DNA of 64,000 bases from Pseudoalteromonas rubra (GCF_005886805.2 NZ_CP045429.1:2512501-2576500); one strand, 5' to 3'; positions 8,736 to 18,107 are shown, counted from the stretch's first letter. Notes: generated by a model from the letters alone, not told the origin. Made by a program: numbers and translations.

Positions 8736-9398
8736 CTACTGACTAGGCTGATGATGGGCGCGCAGGCATTCTGTAAAACGATTGATGGCTCTTTGCGCTG
8801 TCAATTTATCTATCGTTGACGTCATTTGAGTCAGGTCACAAAATGTTTGTCCGGCTTTGACCCGCTGCTCAATAATGGCCTGAAAAGCCTGCGCAAACGC
8901 AAAACTACTTAGTTGACAGTAGATACGATGCTGTTCGATACTTGACAGCTCGTTGCGTGGCAAACTGTAAGAAACCAGGTAAGGTGGTATGTCAGAGACC
9001 TTACTATGATTGGCAGCCTGAGGGAAAAGTACGAAGTCGGTCGTGCGATATCTATCCATGATGTCATCACAAACAGGGAGGCTATTTGCATTCCCAAGCG
9101 CATAACTGCAAAACAACACATCCACACCTTCAATGAGTTCAGATAACAAGGCATTAAAAGCATACCTGATCCCTTGCGGCAGCTCTTCTTTTACCTGTAA
9201 GGGGGTAAATGCCTCTCCGGTTACACTGTATTCACTTGCCCAGCTTTGTCGCGGCAAAGTCGGTATGACGCTGTGCCGATTTCGGCTCGCCAGCGTATAA
9301 CCCAGATCGAACAATTCCGTTACTTCAGGTTGATCTGACAAACAGGCGAATCGACGCCCATCAGGGGCCTCACATAAACGAAAACTCAATGTACTCAT
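8736..9398 (-). CDS. Hypothetical protein, 220 residues
   Basis: An unrecognised soluble protein with the start supported by GGAG 8 bases before ATG 9398. It begins STLSFRLCEAPDGRRF and contains a region VDVLFCSYALGNANSLPVCDD that looks like a hydrophobic strand followed by a loop with Cys and Asp. No membrane segments or signal peptide are evident. It precedes the 332-residue unknown gene on the same strand and probably forms a two-gene unit with it. Confidence 0.5.
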   Translation of the reverse strand: MSTLSFRLCEAPDGRRFACLSDQPEVTELFDLGYTLASRNRHSVIPTLPRQSWASEYSVTGEAFTPLQVKEELPQGIRYAFNALLSELIEGVDVLFCSYALGNANSLPVCDDIMDRYRTTDFVLFPQAANHSKVSDIPPYLVSYSLPRNELSSIEQHRIYCQLSSFAFAQAFQAIIEQRVKAGQTFCDLTQMTSTIDKLTAQRAINRFTECLRAHHQPSQ

Positions 9399-9580
9399 TT
9401 TTTCTGCTCCATAGTTTGAACATTACACTAGGATCAGAATAAGATTTATCGCGCCAATTTATCGGGGGATTTCTGCTGTTTTTTGCTGCAAATCTATGCA
9501 CTTAGTCATAGCAATACATGGGCTGATTACCATTACGACTTTTGCAAGTCGACAGCCAGCATAATCAGACCATGGTACTA

Positions 9581-10576
9581 TCATTGTGCGTGGCGACTTG
9601 ACGTCACTGCATCGATCAACTCACTGAGCATCAATTGAATTTGCTCAAGCGTAATATCAGGATCGCTGGTCATCTTTTGTTGGATAGTAAGGATGCTCAG
9701 GCTTACTGAAGTGAGTTGCTCCAGTTCTTGTATACGCACATGTGAAGCCTGTGATTGTGTGCTGTTGTCAGGTGAAGGAGTAGTTGGCGGAGCAATAAAT
9801 GACTGTACAGTTTCAACCACTCTGTCGAGTATTTTATACACCAAATTAGCAGAGAACCCACCGACCAATGCCATCGTAATTCTCAGCGCAGCCTGGCTGA
9901 TCTCAGTACCACGATGCTGTGCAGCTGTGGCATCGGCTACTGCTTGCAAGTCAATCGGGATCAATTGTGTAAGAATGATCCCGGCAATCAGACCGACTAC
10001 AAAGCGCACCCAGTAAGAACTTTCATATTTGGGGTCGTAACAACCCGCGGTCACATAACTATTTGCTTTAAACAGCGCAGAAAATGAGGCCCCGATTGCC
10101 GCAGCAGCGAGCAAAATTGCCTGCACATATAGCAACCTGGTTCCTTCCATATCGAACATACTGGCAACCATGTTCTCGTTGTTAATGTAACTCGACAGAC
10201 TTAGTGCAATAAGCGCGACCAGTGAGCTGATCGCCACCAGCATCATTTTTCGAATCAATTTCACCCGACCCAAAAATAACAACCAGGATCCCTTATGACT
10301 TTCTTCTGCCATCAGCCAAATGGTCTCTGGTTTAGCCGGTGATACCAGCTCAGCCAGGCGGTTGTGTACCCGGGCAAGATCCCGCGCACCGGCCACATTT
10401 TTATCTTCGAGATCAAGTTGATATAGCATGATCACCGTGCTTTCTGGTACCTGTAATCCCTTGCGAAATGCAAATGCCATCATAGCATGGCATTCTTCGA
10501 TGAGTTGCGTCCATGGCCTCAACCGGATGGTTGGTGTCCCGGCCTCAGGCTCTTTGCTGGCAGCTTGCGTAACCAT
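9581..10576 (-). CDS. Multi-pass membrane protein, unknown
   Basis: A 331-residue protein with a soluble N-terminal part (about 100 residues), then hydrophobic segments LVAISSLVALIALSL, VQAILLAAAAIGASFSALF, WVRFVVGLIAGIILTQLI and a weaker fourth around ITMALVGGFSANLVY. A polar, Ser/Thr/Pro/Gln-rich linker and a helical tail follow. I do not recognise a family. GGGAGGA precedes the start by about 8 bases. It lies 18 bases downstream of the lamin-tail gene and so is probably the last gene of a unit that starts with a GH19 enzyme. Confidence 0.6.
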   Translation of the reverse strand: MVTQAASKEPEAGTPTIRLRPWTQLIEECHAMMAFAFRKGLQVPESTVIMLYQLDLEDKNVAGARDLARVHNRLAELVSPAKPETIWLMAEESHKGSWLLFLGRVKLIRKMMLVAISSLVALIALSLSSYINNENMVASMFDMEGTRLLYVQAILLAAAAIGASFSALFKANSYVTAGCYDPKYESSYWVRFVVGLIAGIILTQLIPIDLQAVADATAAQHRGTEISQAALRITMALVGGFSANLVYKILDRVVETVQSFIAPPTTPSPDNSTQSQASHVRIQELEQLTSVSLSILTIQQKMTSDPDITLEQIQLMLSELIDAVTSSRHAQ

Positions 10577-10594
10577 TTACCTATCCTCCCTGAT

Positions 10595-11413
10595 TCACCA
10601 GCTAAACTTGCTCACCAGCCGACTCTGATAGTCAAGCAAACATGCTTCGCCTCCCTCTCGCATCCACAAAGCCTGTTTACTGTTAAAACTGAACCCGCCA
10701 GTTTGTGTATGACACAGGCTAGTATAAACCCGCACCATGCCTTGTGGGCGTAATACCGCGCCTGTCGGGAACTCAAACTGCTGTGATTTATCGCCGACAA
10801 CAGACCAGCCACTGAGATCTACCCAGGCCGATCCCAGATTAGCAATTTCAACGTATTCATCGTGCTGTGCTCTGTCATAGTGAACCTGACTAATGGCAAC
10901 CTCACAGTGGGCAGCAACACCATATTTCCAGCAGCAGATCTCAGCCCAACTGGCATCTAACAAAGTTGCACTGTCTCCCCGGTTGTTCCAGATAGGTCGA
11001 GCACTGGCAAAGTTGAGCGTAGAGTCATGCTCACTGGTTGTGATGGTGAGCTTTTCTTGGGGGTGCATCAGTGTTCGGCGCGGAAAAACCAACGACTGCC
11101 CCTGATCACCCGCGCATAATTTCCAGCCATGTAAATCAACAATCGCCGGGCCCCGGTTGAAAAGCTCTATGTATTCTTCCCGATAGTTCACATGGCAGAT
11201 CTGGATTTGATGTGCCGATAGCAGCTCAAAACACGTTTGCCACCAGACAGACATGGCATCAACTTCCTGAGCGCTTTGGCGCGCCTGAACAAAGTTCTCT
11301 TTGCATTGTTGCAGAATAAGATGCTCCAGTCTTTGCCAGCACAATTCGCTATTTTGCAGGTAGGCAAAGTGGCGACTTAATTCAATCAGCGACATTTTGC
11401 TAATTGCATCCAT
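10595..11413 (-). CDS. Protein with two lamin-tail (LTD) domains
   Basis: A 272-residue protein with about 75 helical residues, then two tandem Ig-like lamin-tail repeats. The first contains REEYIELFNRGPAIVDLHGW and the second HDEYVEIANLGSAWVDLSGW, both matching the LTD core (N/DEYVEL.N.G...DLSGW). Bacterial LTD domains occur in secreted or surface proteins and nucleases, but here no signal peptide or enzyme domain is visible. ATG 11413 has GGGAG 7 bases upstream, placing the start 3 bases beyond the stop of the GH19 gene, so the two are translationally linked. Confidence 0.8.
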   Translation of the reverse strand: MDAISKMSLIELSRHFAYLQNSELCWQRLEHLILQQCKENFVQARQSAQEVDAMSVWWQTCFELLSAHQIQICHVNYREEYIELFNRGPAIVDLHGWKLCAGDQGQSLVFPRRTLMHPQEKLTITTSEHDSTLNFASARPIWNNRGDSATLLDASWAEICCWKYGVAAHCEVAISQVHYDRAQHDEYVEIANLGSAWVDLSGWSVVGDKSQQFEFPTGAVLRPQGMVRVYTSLCHTQTGGFSFNSKQALWMREGGEACLLDYQSRLVSKFSW

Positions 11414-11415
11414 AG

Positions 11416-12051
11416 TCACACTCCCTGATCTATCGACATAAATTGTTTGGCACGATTTAAAAATGCCGCTCTGTCTTCCAGACCATGGATCCCGCCATTT
11501 ATTTTTCGGGTGATGGCGACCAGTTCATCCTGATCAGCCAGCGCGTTCAATTTGCGACTTTGCCAGTAAAAACAAGCCGATCTGACCGCAATTTCCGGCT
11601 CACTGCAGATCAGGTCAGGCTGACCGAGCAGATCTTGCCCTATCGCTTCCCCGCACCTTTGATAGTTACTTTTACCTGTCAACTGTATTAGCCCCCGGCC
11701 ACGATAGCGCCAGCCATCTCCGGAATCTTCATCACCATTGCCCATCCTATCGGCATACACCCGATTGGCAATCAGCTCTGGTTTACGCGCATATTCAGCA
11801 GCAAGCGTCGCATCCGGGAAGTACTTGCTAAATACGGAGCTCAGCGCCACTGTTGAGTAATTAAGATTTTCCTGCTTATATTTCAGACTGCCGCTTTCAT
11901 GACCAATTTGTGCCAAAAAGTGCGCCATCCTTAATGGCGTTGTTATCTCGTACTCAGGCAACACTGAGTTCAGTGCACTCAGGTAATAACGAATATTATC
12001 AATACTGGCATGGGGCATAATGTCCTTGATAAGGCTTTGTGAAAGTTGCAT
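11416..12051 (-). CDS. GH19 family chitinase/endolysin-type hydrolase
   Basis: A 211-residue single-domain GH19 protein. Catalytic glutamates are visible as E52 in GHESG and E61 in KQENL, and the family segment YRGRGLIQLTGKSNY is intact, so it should cleave chitin or peptidoglycan. There is no signal peptide and no chitin-binding module, which is the arrangement of phage-type endolysins or effector lysozymes rather than secreted chitinases. It heads a unit with the LTD and membrane genes. AGGA lies 8 bases before the ATG. Confidence 0.88.
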   Translation of the reverse strand: MQLSQSLIKDIMPHASIDNIRYYLSALNSVLPEYEITTPLRMAHFLAQIGHESGSLKYKQENLNYSTVALSSVFSKYFPDATLAAEYARKPELIANRVYADRMGNGDEDSGDGWRYRGRGLIQLTGKSNYQRCGEAIGQDLLGQPDLICSEPEIAVRSACFYWQSRKLNALADQDELVAITRKINGGIHGLEDRAAFLNRAKQFMSIDQGV

Positions 12052-12206
12052 GGCGATTGTCCTGTGGTCTGATTAGATGACCATCAGTTTGCCCAAACGC
12101 CAGTGTAGAGACTCGGACTATTACATGCAGGTTCGCAGGTAATCTACGATTAGCAACAACATATACAGATGTGGATTTAAGCTAAGAGAAAGACAAGTGC
12201 ACAGGC

Positions 12207-13013
12207 TTAACGACCAAAACCGCTCACTTCGGTAAGACGCGTCTGATAATATTGAGCCCGGGCTTCATCGCCCACCGAAAGATAGTACTGCTTTGCGATC
12301 TCAAAGCAATCAATCAATCTATTCGTCAGCTCCAGAGATGCGAAGTGTGTAATCGCGGCCTCTATCGCCTGGGGCACATCTTGTTGTCCGAACGCAACCC
12401 GCCAAAGTACGTTGTGATAAATTACAAAAGACAAAATCTCAATGTTTTTCAGTGTCCTATCAGCTTTCATTTTTGCCAGTAGTTGCATATCCTGTCCAGC
12501 CTGAAGCCAGTCCAACCGATCTGGCGCATATTGCCAACCCACCCAACGATAGTAAACCTGTTTTTCTGGCTGATCGCCGTACTGAGCCTGTAATTTGCTC
12601 AAAATTGACTGTGCTTGTGCCTGCTCGCCACGAGAGAATGCCAATTTACTGCGCATAAAATCAATGGCAGGCATCAGCTCGGTCTGCTCAAACCTGGCAA
12701 ACTCAGCAGCCTGAGCGATTTTGCTTTCCGCCAATTTACCCTGCCCTAGCTTGATATATACCGCCGCTTGCTTAAGCCGGGCTAATCCCATTTGCGCCAC
12801 ATCATGCCGTTTACTGGCATATCGATAAGCATTATCGTAATACTGTAAAGCCTGCTGATAAGCCCCCAGCTGTCGTTTGCGATCACCCTGAGCCAACCAG
12901 GCTGAAGCCTGCCGCTGATAGGTGTTAACCTGATAATCTCGCTCCGGCGCCGAGGAGCAACCAATCAACCCACTAAGGGCACAAAGCAATATCAGACAAC
13001 GTATCTTAATCAT
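12207..13013 (-). CDS. TPR-containing lipoprotein of the MCE operon
   Basis: A 268-residue protein with a lipoprotein signal (LSGLIGCSS, lipobox Cys near residue 19) followed by TPR-like helical repeats such as QGDRKRQLGAYQQALQYYDNAY. The ATG at 13013 overlaps the end of the MCE gene by 8 bases, so it belongs to the same operon. It is presumably anchored to the outer or inner membrane facing the periplasm and might act as a partner, as lipoproteins do in other MCE systems. That role is inferred from position only. Confidence 0.75.
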   Translation of the reverse strand: MIKIRCLILLCALSGLIGCSSAPERDYQVNTYQRQASAWLAQGDRKRQLGAYQQALQYYDNAYRYASKRHDVAQMGLARLKQAAVYIKLGQGKLAESKIAQAAEFARFEQTELMPAIDFMRSKLAFSRGEQAQAQSILSKLQAQYGDQPEKQVYYRWVGWQYAPDRLDWLQAGQDMQLLAKMKADRTLKNIEILSFVIYHNVLWRVAFGQQDVPQAIEAAITHFASLELTNRLIDCFEIAKQYYLSVGDEARAQYYQTRLTEVSGFGR

Positions 13014-14043
13014 GCATTTCGATCCCTTCGTTGTCGACGGGCGCACTGATCCCTTCTCTGAATACCGGGTGATTATTGAGCGCCTCCAGGGTTTTTTCCA
13101 TTTGTGTCAGGACTTGCTGCACACTGTGTACTGTCAGGACAAACTGCTCTCGCTCACCGTGCACATCTTTGAGCATTTGCTGCATCACAGTAAGGTTAGC
13201 GTTGAGGTTGTGCAGAACCAGCGGCAGTTGGCTGTCAGTGATTTCTTTCACTAGTTCAGTGGGCTGACCATACGTTGTTAAAGTCGATTGAGCCTGGGTC
13301 AGCATGCTGTCTGTTTTAACCAGGGTCTGATTCAGCTGATTGAGTAATTGCGGCATTTGAGCCAGCCAGACCTGGCTCTGCTTGAGGGTTTTTTCAGCTT
13401 CAGGTAACAATTCGCTTTCGCGCAATTCTTCACTGACTATCATGATGTGATCACTGATCTTTGCGACTCTGTCGAGTGCTCTGAACAAGGAGCCCGCTTC
13501 TGGATTGTCTTCCTTTTGTAAATTCTGCAAAAGATCCTGAATACTAGTCAGGATCGACTCCACATCGTCTTTTGAGCGCGATACATAGCCTGCAGCGAGA
13601 TATTGCTGACCAAGCGCGCTGTTGATGTGGGGTACCAATGCCCCTGCCGGCAAGGACACAAAAGGGCCCACTTTATCCGCTTCGGGTAACAGCAAATCTA
13701 GCGTCGTGACCTCATCAAAAATAGGATGTTGTTCACCCGTTAGCAGCGCGTATTTTACGACTTTTGTGCTGTACTCTTGAAACACCCAAAACTCAACGTC
13801 AATCTCATTACTCTGCAAATTGAGCTGATAACTGTCAATTCGCCCGATTTCCATTCCTTTGAAATATACAGCAGGCAACGCGCTCAAGCCACGCGCGTTA
13901 TCCAGCACTGTCTTATAATAAACTTTGTCGGCAAAGGTGTGATTATTCACCAGGATCATGATGCAAAATGCGGCCAGGAGTAATACCCCGGTAAGGCTGA
14001 AGGCGATGACGATTCTATTGGCATTTTTGGGCTTGTGCTGCAT
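13006..14043 (-). CDS. MlaD-family MCE protein
   Basis: A 345-residue protein with an N-terminal membrane anchor (TGVLLLAAFCIMILV) and one MCE domain containing DNARGLSALPAVYFKGMEIGRI, the typical MCE opening. A long coiled-coil/amphipathic helical part follows with many Gln and Leu. MlaD/PqiB-like proteins bind lipids in the periplasm and sit on an MlaE permease. ATG 14043 follows GGGGAG and overlaps the ATPase gene by 29 bases. The extended helical tail is longer than in E. coli MlaD (about 180 residues in total). Confidence 0.85.
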   Translation of the reverse strand: MQHKPKNANRIVIAFSLTGVLLLAAFCIMILVNNHTFADKVYYKTVLDNARGLSALPAVYFKGMEIGRIDSYQLNLQSNEIDVEFWVFQEYSTKVVKYALLTGEQHPIFDEVTTLDLLLPEADKVGPFVSLPAGALVPHINSALGQQYLAAGYVSRSKDDVESILTSIQDLLQNLQKEDNPEAGSLFRALDRVAKISDHIMIVSEELRESELLPEAEKTLKQSQVWLAQMPQLLNQLNQTLVKTDSMLTQAQSTLTTYGQPTELVKEITDSQLPLVLHNLNANLTVMQQMLKDVHGEREQFVLTVHSVQQVLTQMEKTLEALNNHPVFREGISAPVDNEGIEMHD

Positions 14044-14713
14044 GCTCACTCCCCAGAGTTAGTTCGTCCGGTACTCCCAAATGCAATTGGTGATCTGCCA
14101 GGCTCGTGATTAACTCCTGTCGATTTGAGCACAGCACCAGTGTCGTCCCTTTGTCTTTAAGGTCCTTGAGTAACTCAAGCTCATGTTGGCACCAGGCGCG
14201 GTCAACCTGTGCCATTGGCGCATCCCAAATCAACGCTTTTGGCTCCATGATTAACGCACGAGCCAGTCCGGCAAGTGATGCCAATCCGGAAGACAAACGG
14301 TCGGTGCGCTGGTCAAGATACTGAGTCAACCCGAATTGACGACAAATCTTCCTCACTTTTTGGTGTTTTTCGTTCAAACTAAGCCGGCTATGATGGCGAT
14401 TTAATGGTAGCAGCAGGTTTTCTTCTAGCGTCAGGTTGGATATCAGCGCAGATACCTGGAAGATCACCCCCAGATCACGGCGAAAACGCGCATACTGCAA
14501 CGCCGTCATTGTCGCTATCTCAACGTCATCGATCAGCACATGACCCTGTTGAGGGCGAGTGATATCACAAATAATGTTGAACAAAACCGATTTACCGCTG
14601 CCTGAACGCCCAGTGATCAACAAACATTCTCCCGGCTCAACAGTCACGTTAATACTGGCAAGAATAGGTTGATCTGCCACGCTGTGGCTTATGTCTTTTA
14701 GTGCTATTTTCAT
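14015..14713 (-). CDS. MlaF-like ABC ATPase with degenerate active site
   Basis: A 232-residue ABC nucleotide-binding subunit. Walker A is intact (GRSGSGKS, residues 35-42) and the Q-loop region VIFQVSALISNLT matches MlaF. The signature is LSSGL rather than LSGGQ/LSGGM, the Walker B end reads IWDAP instead of DEP (no catalytic Glu), and the H-loop reads LVLCSNR without His. ATP binding is likely, but hydrolysis as in normal ABC proteins is doubtful. The start overlaps the permease stop (TGATG), showing coupling. Confidence 0.85.
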   Translation of the reverse strand: MKIALKDISHSVADQPILASINVTVEPGECLLITGRSGSGKSVLFNIICDITRPQQGHVLIDDVEIATMTALQYARFRRDLGVIFQVSALISNLTLEENLLLPLNRHHSRLSLNEKHQKVRKICRQFGLTQYLDQRTDRLSSGLASLAGLARALIMEPKALIWDAPMAQVDRAWCQHELELLKDLKDKGTTLVLCSNRQELITSLADHQLHLGVPDELTLGSEHAAQAQKCQ

Positions 14714-15465
14714 CACCAGTCACCCATCAGAGCGAAATACAACAAAGTAAACATCACATGGATCACACATAAGGCTATCAAACCCCGACCAACCGCTTTA
14801 ATATTGCGCTGCGGTACCTCAGTAATCGCGCTTTTCACGGTCAGACCGTGATAGCTGGCAATCAGACTAATCATCAATCCGGAAAATGCGACTTTAGCCA
14901 ACATGATCACCATATCAAGCCAGTGCAGCTGTGCCATGAGCTTAGCGAAAAACGTGCTCAGAGGGATCGAGGCAAATGCATTGCTGACCAGATAGCCGCC
15001 AAAAATACCGCACGCAACAAAGTAACTCATGAGTAAAATGAGCGATGCAACCATGCCTAAAACCCTAGGTGCAACGAGATAGGAGATCGGTGATACGCCC
15101 ATGGCTATCAGTGCATCTATCTCCTTACGAACCACCATATTGCCCAACTCTGTGGTGATCGCAGTACCAGATCGGGCCAGCACCACAAAGCAAACAATAA
15201 ACGGACCGAGATCCCTGACAATGGTTGAAATCAAAATGGCATAGGTCCACTTAACCTGACCAATGGAGGACAACAAAGGGTAACCCTGAACAATGATCAG
15301 TGCGCCTATCAATAAAGCAATCAGCATTACCAAACCGAGTGCCTCTACACCGGTAAAACGGATCTGCCGTAGTAAAATTTCCAGACTAATTGAACGGTGA
15401 CGATGAAAGACTAAAAAGTCAGATATCACATAGGCTGAAAAAGGTAAAAATCCATACTTAATCAT
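14713..15465 (-). CDS. MlaE-family ABC permease
   Basis: A 250-residue inner membrane protein with an N-terminal amphipathic helix and five or so membrane segments. The family segment from RDLGPFIVCFVVLARSG to the cytoplasmic EIDALIAMGVSPISYLVAPR motif is intact. It is the first gene of a four-gene unit (permease, ATPase, MCE protein, lipoprotein), which should move phospholipid or another hydrophobic molecule across the periplasm. GGGAG lies 6-7 bases before ATG 15465. No mlaB or mlaC is present. Confidence 0.9.
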   Translation of the reverse strand: MIKYGFLPFSAYVISDFLVFHRHRSISLEILLRQIRFTGVEALGLVMLIALLIGALIIVQGYPLLSSIGQVKWTYAILISTIVRDLGPFIVCFVVLARSGTAITTELGNMVVRKEIDALIAMGVSPISYLVAPRVLGMVASLILLMSYFVACGIFGGYLVSNAFASIPLSTFFAKLMAQLHWLDMVIMLAKVAFSGLMISLIASYHGLTVKSAITEVPQRNIKAVGRGLIALCVIHVMFTLLYFALMGDW

Positions 15466-15761
15466 TACTGCTCCCTATTGTATTGGTACAACAGACACAG
15501 CATGCTCTGGCCCTAATTGAATCAGTTAACTTTAAGCGTAGCAGTAATTTGGTGTAATACCGTGAACAAAAAGTGATTACTTCGCGAAGTATGGATTTGC
15601 TTATTAGATCAGGAGGAAAACTTATCTCAGTATGATGCAAAGTGAGCGTAGCCCTCGTCAAAAGAACGAAGAACCGCGCACATTTGATACCGGTCAATGT
15701 TAATTCTAATCAAGATGCTAGACTAATTACTCCAAGTCGCGTGCTGCTTAACAGGGAAATC

Positions 15762-17114
15762 ATGATGACAAACAGTCAAACGACAAACACGCCTGCCGGC
15801 TTATTACAGAAAAAGCGTCTCTGGCTGCAAATTCTAATCGCACTGGCGCTCGGCATTTCAATCGGCTTATTGCTTTCTCCTCAGGGCGCGGCCTTGGTCA
15901 GTCACTCTGCCGCTATGGACATTGCACAATGGGTTGCCCTGCCCGGACGCGTATTCCTTGCTCTGATCCAAATGGTGGTAATACCTCTGGTTTTATCTTC
16001 TATTATTCTGGGTATTGCGGGTAACAAAGACACAGACTTTTTAAAGAAAGTCGGTATGCGTATTTTGCCTTACTTTGTCACAACTACCTTTGTTGCAGTT
16101 ATCCTCGGCCTTGCGGTGGTTTACCTGATAGAGCCGGGTAACTATGTGGACAGTGGCTTGTTCAGCGCCATTGTGGATCAACCCACTCAAATTGTCGCAA
16201 CGCAGGCAACACAAAGCTCCATACCGGATAAAGTCGCAGCCATTATTCCCGCTAATCCAACGCAATCCACGCTTGATAAAGACATGTTTGCCATCGTCAT
16301 ATACGCTAGCTTCATTGGCATGGCACTGACAACCCTGGCAGAGCGGCGTAAAGCCCTGATGATAGATTTTATGGATGGGATCCAGTCTGTTTCACTGCAA
16401 ATCGTTAACTGGGCCATGCTGTTGGCACCTTTTGCGGTGTTTGGCTTGCTGTGTGATATCACCATACGTATTGGTGTGGATGCATTGATTGGGGTTTCAG
16501 CCTATGTTGCGACGGTTCTGCTGGGACTCGCGGGCTTGTTGATTATCTATACCCTGGTCGCCTCATTTGTAGCTAAAATCCACCCTCTGGCTTTTTTAAA
16601 GGCGATCCGCGGCACGCAATTACTGGCATTTTCAACGTCCAGCTCCGCGGCGGTCATGCCGCTCTCTATGCGTACAGCCCAGGAACAACTTGGGGTAAAA
16701 AAACCAATTGTGCAATTTATCGTACCACTTGGTGCAACCATTAACATGGACGGCACCGCGCTTTATCAGGTCGTGGCTGCGATTTTCCTTACACAGGTAT
16801 TTGGCGTTGACTTGTCTGTGAACCAGGTCGTGCTGCTGATCCTAACCACAGTCGGTGCATCAATCGGCTCACCCAGTACCCCTGGCGTCGGTATTGTGAT
16901 CTTGGCGTCCGTGTTAGCCAGCTTTGGTATCCCTGCCGCGGGCATAGCTTTGATACTCGGGGTTGACCGAATTTTAGATATGTGTCGCACCGTTATTAAT
17001 GTAAGTGGCGACCTGACAGCCTGTGTGGTGATGAATCGCTGGTTAAGAGACGAGCTGGCTCTGACTGAGCGGGAACAAATAAGTACAAAGATAGATGACG
17101 TAATCACAAGCTAG
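15762..17114 (+). CDS. Dicarboxylate/amino acid:cation symporter (SDF family)
   Basis: A 450-residue glutamate-transporter-type symporter. It shows VFLALIQMVVIPLVLSSII, the serine-rich hairpin AFSTSSSAAVMPLSM, the ATINMDGTALYQ motif in TM7 (the NMDGT cation/substrate site), GSPSTPGVG in hairpin 2 and RILDMCRTVINVSGD in TM8, the last carrying the Asp that binds the substrate amino group. The MDGT motif makes it closer to GltP/DctA-like carriers than the 6282 paralogue. ATG 15762 has AGGGA upstream; upstream in-frame codons lack such a site. Confidence 0.93.
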   Translation: MMTNSQTTNTPAGLLQKKRLWLQILIALALGISIGLLLSPQGAALVSHSAAMDIAQWVALPGRVFLALIQMVVIPLVLSSIILGIAGNKDTDFLKKVGMRILPYFVTTTFVAVILGLAVVYLIEPGNYVDSGLFSAIVDQPTQIVATQATQSSIPDKVAAIIPANPTQSTLDKDMFAIVIYASFIGMALTTLAERRKALMIDFMDGIQSVSLQIVNWAMLLAPFAVFGLLCDITIRIGVDALIGVSAYVATVLLGLAGLLIIYTLVASFVAKIHPLAFLKAIRGTQLLAFSTSSSAAVMPLSMRTAQEQLGVKKPIVQFIVPLGATINMDGTALYQVVAAIFLTQVFGVDLSVNQVVLLILTTVGASIGSPSTPGVGIVILASVLASFGIPAAGIALILGVDRILDMCRTVINVSGDLTACVVMNRWLRDELALTEREQISTKIDDVITS

Positions 17115-17151
17115 TAGCAGGCATACCCCCCAAATAGTGAGCCCCGTGTTA

Positions 17152-17570
17152 TCAGGCTTCGCAGCTAAGCGAAGCCTGTACTTTACATCTGGCCTGTGCC
17201 TCATCAACGGATTGTCCTCCCAGACAAAAACCTAGCCGCACAATTTTCTCTTCAGTCTGAGGCGCAGTACCCGACGCCAGTGACCATGACCACTTTTTTA
17301 GTATTTTCTTGGCCGGCCTGGATAAAGACGCAGTCGGAATACTGCGCAATAGCACGACCGACTCCGTGTTTCCTTGTGCATCCAAATTAACCTTAAAAAT
17401 GGCGCAACCAGCTATACGGGATAGCGAGACTTATGCTCGGCATCAGGTTTCCAGAATACTTGACCGTTAGGTGACTGAACTTCTGTCAACCTGACATCGC
17501 CGTACAAGGTTTTCCCCTGAGCATAAAATACGCTAACAATGGACAAGCCAGCCAGTAAGATATACCGCAT
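17152..17570 (-). pseudogene. Frameshifted gene for a small exported TonB C-terminal-domain protein
   Basis: The reading frame from ATG 17570 (AAAGGA 8 bases upstream) encodes a signal peptide MRYILLAGLSIVSVFYAQGK and ends at TAG 17412-17414 after ...SRYPV. A second frame continues directly with SRIAGCAIFKVNLDAQGN and ILKKWSW to the stop at 17152. Together these match the TonB C-terminal pattern (YP...GxxxVxFxVDxxGxV...ALxxWxF). One base change at about 17415-17425 breaks the gene, unless it is a sequencing error. Its end contains a perfect inverted repeat (17154-17177). Confidence 0.65.
17154..17177. repeat. Perfect 9-bp inverted repeat with 6-base loop
   Basis: AGGCTTCGC and GCGAAGCCT flank AGCTAA, 40 bases after the symporter stop and within the last codons of the TonB-like pseudogene. 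It may serve as the transcript end of the symporter. Confidence 0.45.
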
Positions 17571-17653
17571 AGTAGATTCCTTTTTACATTTTTACTTACA
17601 GCGTCATTTGTACCATATTCAGACCCACATCGCCATCAGGCCGGGTTGGGGGA

Positions 17654-17833
17654 TCAGCTGGCGTTGTTTTTTTCTAATTGCTCAATTTGTTGCCAAAGTG
17701 ACTCGGCCTCCGATGTGAGCATCGCATAGCCGCGAATATCACCATTACGCTGAGCGTGCATCGCTTGCTCCAACTTTGCATCATAGGCCTTACGTAACTT
17801 TTTGACTGGATCGCGTTTTAAGAATTGAAACAT
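17654..17833 (-). CDS. DUF6435 family small protein
   Basis: A 59-residue protein. The start MFQFLKRDPVKKLRKAYDAKLEQA and the later EAESLWQQIEQLE follow the DUF6435 (Lacal_2735-type) family pattern: a short aromatic start, a K/R-rich helix and a second helix. It is predicted to be a cytoplasmic, largely helical protein of unknown role. AGGA lies about 10 bases upstream of ATG 17833. It sits alone between the TonB-like remnant and the PSD-like gene. Confidence 0.75.
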   Translation of the reverse strand: MFQFLKRDPVKKLRKAYDAKLEQAMHAQRNGDIRGYAMLTSEAESLWQQIEQLEKNNAS

Positions 17834-18107
17834 AGACGAACATTCCTGATAACCAATTTTGAGTGGTTAAACGTGATACAGGTCACTTTGGATCATCCCG
17901 TCATCGAACGGATTTCACTGCAATTTTTACCACTCAATTGTAGCAGCCAGATTACGCGGATATCGCCCGCTTTTTGCATTCTTGACCCTGTGTAATCTGC
18001 TGTAATTGCCCACTCTGTATCCCTCACCTATATAAGTCATTGTGCTCTATCTCAAACACTCGACTGACAACCAAGCGTAGATGCTTTGAACCCACAGGAC
18101 AGATACC

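Noticed and set aside
16766..17107. Minus-strand open frame of 113 codons in the second symporter gene
   Set aside because: It is antisense to the conserved NMDGT and hairpin 2 regions.
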